The notes: a model not told the origin generated them from the sequence alone. A stretch of 64,000 bases of DNA from DASUPK01 sp046732465 (GCA_046732465.1 JBKPND010000065.1:1-64000), one strand, 5' to 3'; positions 40,213 to 48,976 are shown, counted from the stretch's first letter. Numbers and translations are program-made.

Positions 40213-41041
40213 CCCCACCGGTGCGCGGACCACCGGGGGGCCGGTCTTCGATCGGCCGACGCTCCGCCTCCGGGCCGCGGCGTCCCTGGCTAGAGCGATC
40301 GAGTGGGTGCTCCGTCATCACCGGCTGGCGCGGCTGCTCTACGCGGCGGGCGACCTGAAGGCGAGGCTGAGCGCCCGGCTCCTCCGCGGCGAGGCCCGCG
40401 AGTGCCCGTGTTGCGGCGGGCGCTTCCGCCGCATGTCCCGCCTGCTGATCTCCGGCTGGGGCGGCATCTGCCCGCGCTGCCGCTCGCATCGCCGCCACCG
40501 GGCGATCGCGTTGCTGCTCGCCCGGGGCGACCTGCCCGGTCGGCGCCTCCTCCACTTCGCCCCCGAGCCGCTCTTCGAGCCAGTGTTCGGGCGCCTGCCG
40601 GAGGTCGAGCGCGTCACGGCCGACCTGCACGCGCCCGCCGACCTCAAGCTCGACATCACCGCCATGGACATCCCCGACTCCTCCTTCGACCTGATCCTCT
40701 GCAGCCACGTGCTCGAACACGTCCACGACGACCGCACGGCGATGCGTGAGCTGCGTCGGGTGCTCAGCGACGGCGGCCTCGCTCTGATCCTGGTGCCCTA
40801 CCGGCCCGAGGTCACCACCTACGAGGACCCCTCGATCACCGCACCGCTCGATCGGATGGTCGCCTTCGGCCAGCAGGACCACGTCCGGATCTACGGCAAC
40901 GACCTGCCCGACCGGCTGCGCGAGGCCGGCTTCGAGGTCGACGACCGCATCGCCGGACAGCTCTTCGACGAAGCAACAGTTGAGCGCTGCGAGCTCGAGC
41001 CGGAGGAGCACTTCTTCCTCTGCCGCGCCGGCGCCGGCTAG
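40199..41041 (+). CDS. zinc-ribbon methyltransferase fusion
   Basis: The 280-residue product has an N-terminal helical part, a four-cysteine zinc ribbon (CPCCGGRFRRMSRLLISGWG, then CPRCRSHRRHR) and a class I SAM methyltransferase with LLHFAPEPLFEPVFGRLPEV, VTADLHAPADLKLDITAMDI, SFDLILCSHVLEHVHDD and RRVLSDGGLALILVPYRPEV. The LHFAPE form of motif I replaces the usual Gly-rich loop, as in other methyltransferases of polysaccharide clusters. GTG at 40199 overlaps the upstream GT2 by 14 bp; a second GTG at 40205 is possible. Its stop shares CTAG with the convergent GT2. Confidence 0.8.
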   Translation: MPVASPTGARTTGGPVFDRPTLRLRAAASLARAIEWVLRHHRLARLLYAAGDLKARLSARLLRGEARECPCCGGRFRRMSRLLISGWGGICPRCRSHRRHRAIALLLARGDLPGRRLLHFAPEPLFEPVFGRLPEVERVTADLHAPADLKLDITAMDIPDSSFDLILCSHVLEHVHDDRTAMRELRRVLSDGGLALILVPYRPEVTTYEDPSITAPLDRMVAFGQQDHVRIYGNDLPDRLREAGFEVDDRIAGQLFDEATVERCELEPEEHFFLCRAGAG

Positions 41042-41874
41042 CGAATCGCCGGCCGATTCCGCCGGAAGAGCACCTTCTCGTAGAGCGCCTTCTCGACCGG
41101 GGCCGGGATCGGGCGCCAGGCCCAGTACGTCCGGTAGGCGAGACGATGGAGCGGGCCCAGGTCGGTCTCGCGGGCGAACTCCCTGCGCCGGGCGAAGAGG
41201 TCCGCGTGCTTCGCGCGGATCTGGCGGTAGACGTGGCGATAGCGGCGGCGGTGCTCCTCGTTCCCCGAGCGCTCGTGTTTGCGGTACTCGTGGGTGACGC
41301 GGTCGATCTGCAGGCCGCGCCAGCCCTTCTCGAGCGCGCTCAGGCAGAAGTCCCAGTCCTCATAGCCGCCGATGGTGGGGTCGAAGCCGCCGGCGTCCTC
41401 CCAGCAGCGCCGCCGGACCAGACCGAGCTGAGCCCCGGCGATCGAGCGGTGCAGAAGGATGTAGGGGTCGAAGTCCGGGAAGCGGAGCACGCCGGACCAG
41501 GCCCCGATCAGCTTCATCAGCCCGTAGCAGTAGCCGACGTCCTGGTTGGCCTCGAGGGGCGGGCGGAGCACGTCGAGCGCGTCGGGCGTGAGGCGGTCGT
41601 CGGCGTCCACCATCAACAGCAGGTCCGAGTCCGAGTTCTCGAAGCCGGCGTTGCGGGCCGCGGAGACGCCCGCGTTCTCCTGCCTGATCACCTGCACCCC
41701 GGCCGGCACCTCGTCGAGAGCGCGGATCGTCTCCTCGTCGGTCGAGCCGTCGTCGACGACGATCACGTTCGGTGGGCCGCCGTCCTGCCCGAGCGCGCGG
41801 TCCACGGACTCGAGCAAGAACCGGCCGTGGTTGAAGCAGGGGATCACCACCGTGATGTCGCCGTGACGGGGCAT
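41038..41874 (-). CDS. glycosyltransferase family 2
   Basis: The 278-residue enzyme starts MPRHGDITVVIPCFNHGRFL and contains VIVVDDGSTDEETIRALDEV, IRQENAGVSAARNAGFENSD, LLLMVDADDRLTPDAL (DADD metal site), GAQLGLVRRRCWEDAGGFDP and GGYEDWDFCLSALEKGW, where ED-WDF is the usual catalytic-base region. It should use a nucleotide sugar for surface glycan assembly. TACCCT lies 11 nt before the ATG on the minus strand. It is divergent from the thioesterase gene and convergent with the zinc-ribbon methyltransferase. Confidence 0.88.
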   Translation of the reverse strand: MPRHGDITVVIPCFNHGRFLLESVDRALGQDGGPPNVIVVDDGSTDEETIRALDEVPAGVQVIRQENAGVSAARNAGFENSDSDLLLMVDADDRLTPDALDVLRPPLEANQDVGYCYGLMKLIGAWSGVLRFPDFDPYILLHRSIAGAQLGLVRRRCWEDAGGFDPTIGGYEDWDFCLSALEKGWRGLQIDRVTHEYRKHERSGNEEHRRRYRHVYRQIRAKHADLFARRREFARETDLGPLHRLAYRTYWAWRPIPAPVEKALYEKVLFRRNRPAIR

Positions 41875-41912
41875 GGTCCGAGCGCAGGGTAGTGACGACT
41901 AGGATCGCGTCG

Positions 41913-42431
41913 ATGACGGAGGATCGCGAGCCGCGTCCGGTGTCCCGCTCTCGCTCCGAGCTGATCCGCTGGATGAGCATCCAGGACGCGAACTCTGCGG
42001 GAATGGTGCATGGCGGCGTGGTGATGAGGATGTGCGACGAGGCTGCCGGCATCGCGGCGATCCGCCACTGCGGCAACCGCGTCGTCACCGCCGGCGTAGA
42101 TCGGATGACCTTTCTGCATCCCGTCCACGTCGGCGAGCTGCTGCGCTGCGTCGCCAGCGTCAATGCGGTCTGGCGGACGTCGATGGAGGTCGGGGTGCGA
42201 GTCGAGGCCGAAAATGCCGTCACAGGAGACGTCCGCTCGACCAGCACGGCGTACCTGACCATGGTCGCGGTCGATGAGAACGGCAAGCCGATGCCGGTCC
42301 CGCCCCTCGAGGTCGAGGGCCCGGTCGAAGAGCGCCGCCAGCGAGAGGCCGAGACCCGCCGACGCAACCGCCTGGCCGAGCGCGAGGAGATCCTCGTGGC
42401 CCGGCAGGCCGCCGGGACCGCGACAGACTGA
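41913..42431 (+). CDS. acyl-CoA thioesterase, hotdog fold
   Basis: The 172-residue product has the hotdog acyl-CoA hydrolase pattern: SELIRWMSIQDANSAGMVHG with GGVVMRMCDEAAGIAAIRHC (the N-x-x-G-x-x-HGG-x-x-M-x-x-x-D/E block), VTAGVDRMTFLHPVHVGELL and STSTAYLTMVAVDENGKPMP. It hydrolyses acyl-CoA to free acid and CoA. ATG 41913 was preferred over ATG 41892 because TAGGAT sits 7 nt before it. The C-terminal ~40 residues are a charged helix (VEERRQREAETRRRNRLAER). It looks like an unrelated housekeeping insert in the glycan cluster. Confidence 0.87.
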   Translation: MTEDREPRPVSRSRSELIRWMSIQDANSAGMVHGGVVMRMCDEAAGIAAIRHCGNRVVTAGVDRMTFLHPVHVGELLRCVASVNAVWRTSMEVGVRVEAENAVTGDVRSTSTAYLTMVAVDENGKPMPVPPLEVEGPVEERRQREAETRRRNRLAEREEILVARQAAGTATD

Positions 42432-42440
42432 TTCCGCCAC

Positions 42441-42487
42441 CACTAAACGGGTTGCACCTCGGCTTGCGCCTCGGCGCACCCTCGCAC
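42441..42487. repeat. dispersed intergenic hairpin element, copy 2
   Basis: CACTAAACGGGTTGC...GGCGCACCCTCGCA repeats the element at 20027-20062, with 11 extra bases inside that duplicate part of the arm (TTGCACCTCGGC / TTGCGCCTCGGC). It again lies just after a plus-strand gene, 10 bases past the thioesterase stop. Confidence 0.7.
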
Positions 42488-42515
42488 TAACCGCTCCTAT
42501 CCTTCGCCTGCCCCG

Positions 42516-43724
42516 ATGCCCCTGACGGCCGACCGGCGAACCGAGGAACCACAGGCTGCGAGCGCTGACCGCGTTCGCACCACCGTCGTCCTGCCCGCCT
42601 ACAACGAGGGTGCCGCGCTACCGCACGTCCTCGATGAGCTCGGCGAGTACCTCGACCGCAGCTACGAGGTCCTGGTCATCGACGACGGGTCGACCGACGA
42701 CACCGCAGATGTCGCCGGGCGCTATCCGGTCCGCCTCGTCCAGCACGCGACCAACCGGGGCAAGGGCGTCGCGATCCGCACCGGGATCGCCGAGGCCCAG
42801 GGTGAGAACGTCGTGATCATGGACGCGGACGCGACCTACCCGGTCCCGGCTATCAAGGAGATGGTCGAGCTGCTCGATGACCACGACCTGGTGCGCGGCG
42901 TCCGCGAGTCCGAGCCGGAGAGCATGCCGTTCGTCAACAGGATCGGGAACTGGCTCTTCAACAAGCTGCTCGCGCTCAGCCACGGGTTGGAGGGCGCGGA
43001 CCAGCTCACGGGGCTCTACGCCATGCGGCGCTCCGAGGCCGTGAAGCTCGGGACCGAGGCCCGCGGCTTCGACATCGAGACCGAGATCGGCATCAAGGCG
43101 AAGGCGCGCGGCCTGCGCGAGGCCGAGATCCCCATCTCCTACCTCCCGCGGGTGGGCGAGAAGAAGCTCAGCCCCTGGAAGGACGGCCTGCGCATTCTCG
43201 GGCGGGTGATCGTGCTGCTGCTGATCTACAACCCGACGCTGACCTTCATCGTGCCGGGACTCGTCCTGATGGCGATCACGATCAGCGGCGCGGTCATCCT
43301 CTCGGACGGGCCCGTCCACACCTCCTACCTCGGGCTCAACATCCACAGCTTCATCGTGGCGGCGCTCGGCGTCCTCGCCGCCTTCCAGCTGGTGATCTTC
43401 GGAGTGGCCGCCGCGCTCTATGGCGTGGAGGCGGGCAAGGAGCCGCCGCGCTGGCTGCGCTGGGTGATCTCGGTCCGCTTCCGCCTCACGGTCGGCCTGC
43501 TCGGGCTCGTGCTCATGCTGGGTTCGATCGCCAAGCTGATCCAGCTGACGATCCAGTGGGCGGGGAACAACGTCTTCACGGACACTCGCGGGCTCGTGCT
43601 CACGACCAGCTTCCTCGTGCTCGGGCTGCAGGTGATCTCCGCCGTCCTCTTCATCTCGATCTTCAGCGGACGGCTGAGCCGGATGATCGAGGAGGACGCC
43701 GCCACCAAGAGCGGTGCGAGCTGA
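42516..43724 (+). CDS. polyprenyl-phosphate glycosyltransferase (DPM1/GtrB-like GT2) with C-terminal membrane spans
   Basis: The 402-residue product has a GT2 domain with TTVVLPAYNEGAALPHVLDE, VLVIDDGSTDDTADVAGRYP, ATNRGKGVAIRTGIAEAQGE and IMDADATYPVPAIKEMVELL (DAD metal site), then GLYAMRRSEAVKLGTEARGF. The C-terminal ~160 residues hold about four spans (LTFIVPGLVLMAITISGAVI, FIVAALGVLAAFQLVIFGVA, TVGLLGLVLMLGSIAKLI, GLVLTTSFLVLGLQVISAVL). Such enzymes move sugar from UDP or GDP onto a polyprenyl phosphate, feeding GT-C enzymes outside. The polytopic proteins at 23784 and 44785 are possible partners. Confidence 0.88.
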   Translation: MPLTADRRTEEPQAASADRVRTTVVLPAYNEGAALPHVLDELGEYLDRSYEVLVIDDGSTDDTADVAGRYPVRLVQHATNRGKGVAIRTGIAEAQGENVVIMDADATYPVPAIKEMVELLDDHDLVRGVRESEPESMPFVNRIGNWLFNKLLALSHGLEGADQLTGLYAMRRSEAVKLGTEARGFDIETEIGIKAKARGLREAEIPISYLPRVGEKKLSPWKDGLRILGRVIVLLLIYNPTLTFIVPGLVLMAITISGAVILSDGPVHTSYLGLNIHSFIVAALGVLAAFQLVIFGVAAALYGVEAGKEPPRWLRWVISVRFRLTVGLLGLVLMLGSIAKLIQLTIQWAGNNVFTDTRGLVLTTSFLVLGLQVISAVLFISIFSGRLSRMIEEDAATKSGAS

Positions 43725-44740
43725 CCCTGGTCTCGGTCGTAGTCGTCAACTACAACGGCGCCGACGCGCTTGGGCGCTGCCTGGAGGCCCTGGTGCGCGA
43801 CGGGGGCGACGCGAGTGCCGAGGTCCTGGTGGTCGACAACGCCTCATCCGACGGCAGCGACTCGATCGCCGAGGCGGCGGCCGAGCGCCACGAATCGGTG
43901 AGGCTGCTGCGCTCGCCCACCAATCGCGGCTACGCGGGCGCCGTCAACCTCGCCCTGGCCGAGGCCCGAGGCGAGTACGTCGCGGTGCTCAATATGGACG
44001 TGGTCGTCAGCCCGGGCTGGCTCGATCCCCTGGTCTCGTTTCTGGAACGGACTCCCGCCGCAGGCGCCGTGTGCCCGCTGATCGTGCTCGAGTCCGAGCC
44101 CCGCCGGATCAACGCCGCCGGGCAGAACGTCCACGTCACGGGGCTCGGCTTCAACCGCTGGCTGGGGGAGCCGCGGGAACGCGCGGGAAGCGCTCCGTTC
44201 GGGGTGAGCGGCCTACACGGCGCCGCGTTCCTGATCCGGCGGCAGGATCTCGAGGCGATCGGCGGCTGGAACGAGAGCGGCTTCCTCTACCACGAGGACG
44301 TCGAGCTCTCCTGGCTCCTGGCGCTCGCCGGCCGGGAGATCCACTGCGTGCCAGGCTCGACGGTGAGCCACGACTACCACCTGACGATGTTCCCCCACAA
44401 GCTCTTCCTGCTCGAGCGGAACCGCTGGTCGATGCTCCTCACCGACACGCGCCCCCTGGCCCGGCTGGCGCTCTCGCCGCTGCTCGCCCTCAGCGAGCTG
44501 ATGATCTGGGGGTACTGCCTGCTCCGCGGGCCCTCGTTCCTGCGGGCGAAGCTCGACTCCTACCGCTGGATCTCCGGCAATCGCGAGCGGATCCGCGAGC
44601 GACGGCGCTTCGTCGAGTCGGTCCGCCGCCGCTCCGACTGGGGCGTCGTGCGGCGCATGCACTGGGGCTATCCGCTCGACCAGTTCGCCACTCTCGGGCG
44701 CGAGCGCGGTGAGTCCGAGCGGAACCGGATCGGCGCCTAG
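43721..44740 (+). CDS. glycosyltransferase family 2, probably starting with CTG
   Basis: The domain reads LVSVVVVNYNGADALGRCLE, VLVVDNASSDGSDSIAEAAA, SPTNRGYAGAVNLALAEARG and AVLNMDVVVSPGWLDPLV (NMD as DxD), then LYHEDVELSWLLALAGREIH; it is a WbbL-like rhamnosyl/hexosyltransferase of 339 residues. No ATG, GTG or TTG lies near the domain start in this frame. The best candidate is CTG at 43721-43723, which overlaps the upstream TGA stop as CTGA, mirroring the ATGA overlaps elsewhere in this window. CTG at 43727 is the alternative. Two or more hydrophobic helices near residue 240-265 suggest membrane contact. Confidence 0.82.
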   Translation: MTLVSVVVVNYNGADALGRCLEALVRDGGDASAEVLVVDNASSDGSDSIAEAAAERHESVRLLRSPTNRGYAGAVNLALAEARGEYVAVLNMDVVVSPGWLDPLVSFLERTPAAGAVCPLIVLESEPRRINAAGQNVHVTGLGFNRWLGEPRERAGSAPFGVSGLHGAAFLIRRQDLEAIGGWNESGFLYHEDVELSWLLALAGREIHCVPGSTVSHDYHLTMFPHKLFLLERNRWSMLLTDTRPLARLALSPLLALSELMIWGYCLLRGPSFLRAKLDSYRWISGNRERIRERRRFVESVRRRSDWGVVRRMHWGYPLDQFATLGRERGESERNRIGA

Positions 44741-44784
44741 GGCTTAGTCCCGCTTTCGAGCCGACTCCATATCCTCCCCGCCCC

Positions 44785-47205
44785 TTGGCCGGCTTCACGG
44801 GAACCTATGCGTCTGCAGGGATAATCCTGCTCGCCTCGCTGCTGGTCGGCCGCGCGGTGATGCTCGGGCTGGGCCGCCATCGGGCCTCCTTCCTCGAGGG
44901 GGCGGTCGGGCTCGCCGTGCTCATCCTCCTCTGCACGGTCGCGATCCGGCTGCCGGGTCACGCCACCACTTCGACGGTGCTCTTCGTCCTGCTCGTGGCC
45001 GCCTCGCTGGTCTTCCTGTTCGTCCGCCGCGAGGCGATCCTCGGCCCCGCCGTGGGGGTCGCCATACCCGTAGCGGTGGTCACGGCGCTCCTCACCTCAC
45101 TGCCCTTCATCGCCAACGGCCACATCGGGATCCCCGGCGTCGGCCTCAACAACGACATGGCGATGCACCTGGTGGACACGGACTACCTGCTCGACCCGAC
45201 CGGGCCGCAGCCGCAGAGCATCGTCAACGGGTATCCGATCGGGCCGCACAGCCTCGTCGCCACGGTCTCCAACCTGCTCGGGGCCGAGCCGCTGGAGGGC
45301 TGGCTCGGCCTGCTGGTCATCGCGCCGGTGCTCACGGCGATCACGACGATCGGCGCCCTGCCCGAGATGCACGGCGGGCGGCGGATCCTCGCCGGCGCGC
45401 TCGTCGCTCTGGCCTACCTGAGCGCCTCCGTCCTCGGCATCGCGGGCTTCAAGGAGCTGATCGCCGGCATGTTCCTGATCGCGTTCGCGCTCGGCTTGCG
45501 GGAGCTCAAGCGCACTCCCGACGGGCGCATCGCGGTCCTGATCGGCCTGGCGCTGATCACGGCCGCGATGGTCCCTGTCTACAGCCTGCCCGGCATCGCG
45601 TGGCTCGGGCTGATGGCGGCGCTCTGGGTGCTTGCGCACCTGGTCCGCATCCGGGCGGAGAGCGGCAGGGAGGGCGTGCGGCGGGTGGTTCGCGAGTCGA
45701 TGCGCTTCCTCATCCCGGCCGCGGTCCTCCTCGTGGTCGTCGGGCTCATCGAGCTGCCGAAGGTGATCGACTTCATCCAGTCGGGCTCGATCGGGAACGT
45801 CGCCGATACCAACAGCAAGCTCCGCTACGTCGTTTCGCCGCTCGAGACCCTCGGGATCTGGCCGAGCGGCAACTGGCTGCTCGGCACCCATGACTTCTCG
45901 CACGACTGGCTCTACTGGCTGTTCGGGCTGATCGGAATCGCCGGGCTCGTCGTCGGCCTCGTCTGGTGGACGGCGCGACGCTCCTACGCGGTCCCCGCCG
46001 CCGTGGTCTCGGGCTTCGTCGTGTACCTGCTGACGAAGTACGTCGAGAACGGCGGCCTCTACATCCTGGCCAAGGCGGTCGTCGTGCCGGCATCGGTGGT
46101 GATGCTGTTGGTCGTCGTCGCCCTGCTCGCGCATGGGGGCGGGCCCGCCCGACGGGTGTTCGCCGCGGTCTTCATCGCGCTCGCCGCCTACTCGTCCTTC
46201 CTCGCGCTGCGCGACACCGTCGTCGCGTCGACGAACCGCCTGGAGCAACTCGCCCAGTTCCGGACCGCCGTGGCGGGCCAGAGCGTCCTGGCTCTGACCA
46301 GCGACCGCTTCACCGACTACGCGCTGCGGACCGCCACCGTCTACAGCCCGGCCTACAACTCCGAGAACAGGATCGACTCGACCGGCGCGAAGACCCAGCG
46401 CCTGCCGATCGACTTCGACTCGGTCCCCTCCAACGTCCTCAACGAGTTCCCGTATGCGGTGACCACGAGCGCCGTCTACCAGAGCCAGGCGCCGCCCGGC
46501 TGGACCCTGGCCGCCTCGAACGACTCGTACAAGCTGTGGCGGCGCACCGGGACGACGCCGAACGTGGCGATCCTCGCCGAGGAGGCGAGGCCTGGACGCG
46601 TTTTCCGCTGCAAGAGGCCGAAGTTCCGACGGATCCTGGAGGGCGGCGGCCAGGCCGTGGTATGGCCCAGACCGGTGATCGCGAAGAGGCTCTACTGGAA
46701 GGCGGGAGCGGCGGGCGGCGTCGTGAGCGAGGGCGGTGTCAGCGCCGCCAAGCAGGGTCCGCTCGACAACAACCTCTCCCCCGGGCAGACCGCGAGCCAG
46801 ACGATCAACCTGGCGCCCGGCCAGTGGAAGATCTCGATCCAGTACGTGAGTCCGGTTACGGGCATCACGGTGAGGGCCCCTGGCCTCAACGCGCACCTGC
46901 CGAACGGCATGGACGCGGCGATCCCCTATCGCCCCGACCAGGGGCCTTACTGGCCGGTCGGCGAGGTGAACAGCCAAGGCGGGCCGATCACCTTCAGCGT
47001 GCAGGCCGATGACGTCAACCTGCTCCAGAGGGTCCTCGGCGTCGACGCGCCGGCGGTGATCGGCAATCTGACCGCGGTCAAGCGCACCGGCTTCAGGCAG
47101 ATCGCGACGGCCGCCGCCTGCGGGGAATACGTGGATCACGTCATCCACGGGAACTCGCCCAGCCGGCCCCGGCCGACCGGCAAGCAGAAATCCAGCGGTA
47201 AATAG
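44785..47205 (+). CDS. large polytopic membrane protein, GT-C-like
   Basis: The 806-residue protein has about 12-13 hydrophobic spans in the first ~480 residues (for example AGIILLASLLVGRAVMLGLG, VLFVLLVAASLVFLFV, VVPASVVMLLVVVALLAHG). Early loops carry GLNNDMAMHLVDTDYLLDPT and VNGYPIGPHSLVATVSNLLG, acidic/His-containing loops like those of GT-C glycosyltransferases. The last ~300 residues are extracellular and beta-rich (QTINLAPGQWKISIQYVSPV), with a basic Lys/Arg/Pro tail. I cannot assign a reaction; transfer of polyprenyl-linked sugars to the exported glycan is plausible. Start is TTG, with TATCCT 9 nt upstream. Confidence 0.72.
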   Translation: MAGFTGTYASAGIILLASLLVGRAVMLGLGRHRASFLEGAVGLAVLILLCTVAIRLPGHATTSTVLFVLLVAASLVFLFVRREAILGPAVGVAIPVAVVTALLTSLPFIANGHIGIPGVGLNNDMAMHLVDTDYLLDPTGPQPQSIVNGYPIGPHSLVATVSNLLGAEPLEGWLGLLVIAPVLTAITTIGALPEMHGGRRILAGALVALAYLSASVLGIAGFKELIAGMFLIAFALGLRELKRTPDGRIAVLIGLALITAAMVPVYSLPGIAWLGLMAALWVLAHLVRIRAESGREGVRRVVRESMRFLIPAAVLLVVVGLIELPKVIDFIQSGSIGNVADTNSKLRYVVSPLETLGIWPSGNWLLGTHDFSHDWLYWLFGLIGIAGLVVGLVWWTARRSYAVPAAVVSGFVVYLLTKYVENGGLYILAKAVVVPASVVMLLVVVALLAHGGGPARRVFAAVFIALAAYSSFLALRDTVVASTNRLEQLAQFRTAVAGQSVLALTSDRFTDYALRTATVYSPAYNSENRIDSTGAKTQRLPIDFDSVPSNVLNEFPYAVTTSAVYQSQAPPGWTLAASNDSYKLWRRTGTTPNVAILAEEARPGRVFRCKRPKFRRILEGGGQAVVWPRPVIAKRLYWKAGAAGGVVSEGGVSAAKQGPLDNNLSPGQTASQTINLAPGQWKISIQYVSPVTGITVRAPGLNAHLPNGMDAAIPYRPDQGPYWPVGEVNSQGGPITFSVQADDVNLLQRVLGVDAPAVIGNLTAVKRTGFRQIATAAACGEYVDHVIHGNSPSRPRPTGKQKSSGK

Positions 47206-47227
47206 CCGGCTCCGTACACTCCCGCAC

Positions 47228-48475
47228 ATGAAGATCGGAGTTGTGGGGCTGGGGTATGTGGGCCTTCCGCTTGCCGTCGCCTTCGCCGAGGAAGGCAATG
47301 AGGTGGTCGGCCTCGATGCCGACCCGCGAAAGATCGATGCGCTGGCGGAGAACCACAGCTACATCGAGGACGTCCCCTCGGAGCGGCTCGCCGCCCTCGA
47401 CGGGCGTCTCACCGCAACCAGCCGTTACGCGGACCTGAGCTCGTGCGACGCGGTGATCATCTGCGTCCCGACGCCGCTGACGAACTCACGCGAGCCCGAC
47501 CTGAGCTACATGATCGACGCGGCCACCTCGCTGGCGGCGGTGATGCAGAAGGGCCAGCTGGTCGTGCTCGAGTCCACCACCTATCCGGGAACGACCCGCG
47601 AGCGGCTCCGCCCGATCCTGGAGGAGTCCGGGCTCGCCGCCGGCCGTGATTTCCACCTCGCCTTCTCGCCCGAGCGGATCGACCCGGGTCGCACCGACTA
47701 CACGATCCGCACCACCCCGAAGGTCGTCGGCGGCCTCGATGAGGAGTCCACGTCGCGCGCGGTCGAGCTGTACGGCCTGATCTGCGACCAGGTCATCGAG
47801 GTCAGCAACCCCGACGCGGCCGAGCTGACCAAGCTTCTGGAGAACATCTTCCGCTCGGTCAACATCGCGCTCGTCAACGAGCTGGCGATGCTCTGCGAGC
47901 GGCTCGAGGTCGACGTCTGGGAGGTCGTCGACGCCGCCGCCTCCAAGCCGTTCGGATTCATGCGGTTCGATCCCGGCCCGGGCATGGGCGGCCACTGCCT
48001 GCCGGTCGACCCCTTCTACCTCGCATACAAGGCCCGGGAGCACGACTTCTACACCGAGTTCATCGAGCTCGCCGGGAAGATCAACCAGAACCAGCCGCAG
48101 TGGTGCGTGCGGCGGATCGAGCGGGCGCTCAACAGCGTCAGCAAGGCGACCAACGGCTCGAAGGTGCTCCTGCTCGGCGTCTCCTACAAGGCCGGCGTCG
48201 GGGACATCCGGGAGTCGCCCGCCCTGAAGATCATCCACCTGCTTCGCGGCCTCGGCGCCGAGGTCTCCTACCACGACCCGCACGTGCCGGACCTGCCCGA
48301 CCTCGAGATCTCCTCGGGGCCGCTCGAGGAGTCGATGGCGGCCGCGGACCTCGTCTGCATCCTCACCGCGCACCCCTCGCTCGACTACGAGCGCGTGGTC
48401 GACGACTCCTCCCTCGTGCTCGACTTCCGCGGCGTCACCCGCGGGATCTCCTCCGAGAAGCTCGTCCGGCTGTAG
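47228..48475 (+). CDS. UDP-sugar dehydrogenase (UDP-ManNAc/UDP-GlcNAc 6-dehydrogenase type)
   Basis: This NAD-dependent enzyme oxidises C6 of a UDP-hexose twice to give a uronic acid. The 415-residue product begins MKIGVVGLGYVGLPLAVAFA (Rossmann loop), has VIICVPTPLTNSREPDLSYM, VVLESTTYPGTTRERLRPIL, FHLAFSPERIDPGRTDYTIR, ELTKLLENIFRSVNIALVNE and the catalytic Cys block PGPGMGGHCLPVDPFYLAYK. The ERIDPG and GGHCLPVDP sequences fit the WbpA/WbpO/WecC group rather than UDP-glucose dehydrogenase. TACACT lies 7 nt before the ATG. It ends the polysaccharide cluster and shares TAGCTA with the next, convergent gene. Confidence 0.92.
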   Translation: MKIGVVGLGYVGLPLAVAFAEEGNEVVGLDADPRKIDALAENHSYIEDVPSERLAALDGRLTATSRYADLSSCDAVIICVPTPLTNSREPDLSYMIDAATSLAAVMQKGQLVVLESTTYPGTTRERLRPILEESGLAAGRDFHLAFSPERIDPGRTDYTIRTTPKVVGGLDEESTSRAVELYGLICDQVIEVSNPDAAELTKLLENIFRSVNIALVNELAMLCERLEVDVWEVVDAAASKPFGFMRFDPGPGMGGHCLPVDPFYLAYKAREHDFYTEFIELAGKINQNQPQWCVRRIERALNSVSKATNGSKVLLLGVSYKAGVGDIRESPALKIIHLLRGLGAEVSYHDPHVPDLPDLEISSGPLEESMAAADLVCILTAHPSLDYERVVDDSSLVLDFRGVTRGISSEKLVRL

Positions 48476-48976
48476 CTAGCGGACGGCCTTGCCGTTCGCG
48501 CGCAGCACGTACCAGAAGCCACCGAACTCGTTGACCGCCTGGCAGAGGACCTCGCCGGGCTCGTTGTCGCCCACGTAGAAGTAGGCGGGATGGCCGCCGT
48601 AGGTGGCCTGCAGCCTTCCGTCGCCGCGCCTGGTCGTGCCGATCTTGCCCGCCTTCGTGCCGGGGCCGGCCACCGGCTTGCGCTTGACGATGTACGGCGG
48701 CCAGGCGGTCTCGCAATCGCCCGAGCAGTTGCTCGCCTTGCCCCGGTCGGCGGTGAACAGGTAGAGCGCCCGGCCGCGGCCGTTGGCGAGGATGCGGCCG
48801 TAGTCGCTGTCGGTGATGGTCAGCTTCGGCCCGCGGGCCTTCGCCGTCGCCGCGGAGGACGTCGCGGCCGCTTCGGTCGAGGGAGCAGCCATGTGATCGT
48901 CGGCGCTGGAGCTCGAGGAGCCGCAGGCGCCGAGCAGCGCCGAGGCTATGACGATGGGGATCAGCTTGATCCGCAC
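48476..48976 (-). CDS. secreted lipoprotein with YxFxxD-type repeats
   Basis: The 166-residue product starts MRIKLIPIVIASALLGACGS; the lipobox LLGAC makes Cys18 the lipid anchor. The mature part has two copies of the short repeat found in COG4315-type lipoproteins: ALYLFTADRGKASNCSGDCE with TAWPPY, and AYFYVGDNEPGEVLCQAVN with FGGFWYVL. Function of this family is unknown to me. GTG at 48974-48976 was chosen because it places the signal peptide at the N-terminus; the frame stays open upstream but without similarity. Confidence 0.83.
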   Translation of the reverse strand: MRIKLIPIVIASALLGACGSSSSSADDHMAAPSTEAAATSSAATAKARGPKLTITDSDYGRILANGRGRALYLFTADRGKASNCSGDCETAWPPYIVKRKPVAGPGTKAGKIGTTRRGDGRLQATYGGHPAYFYVGDNEPGEVLCQAVNEFGGFWYVLRANGKAVR

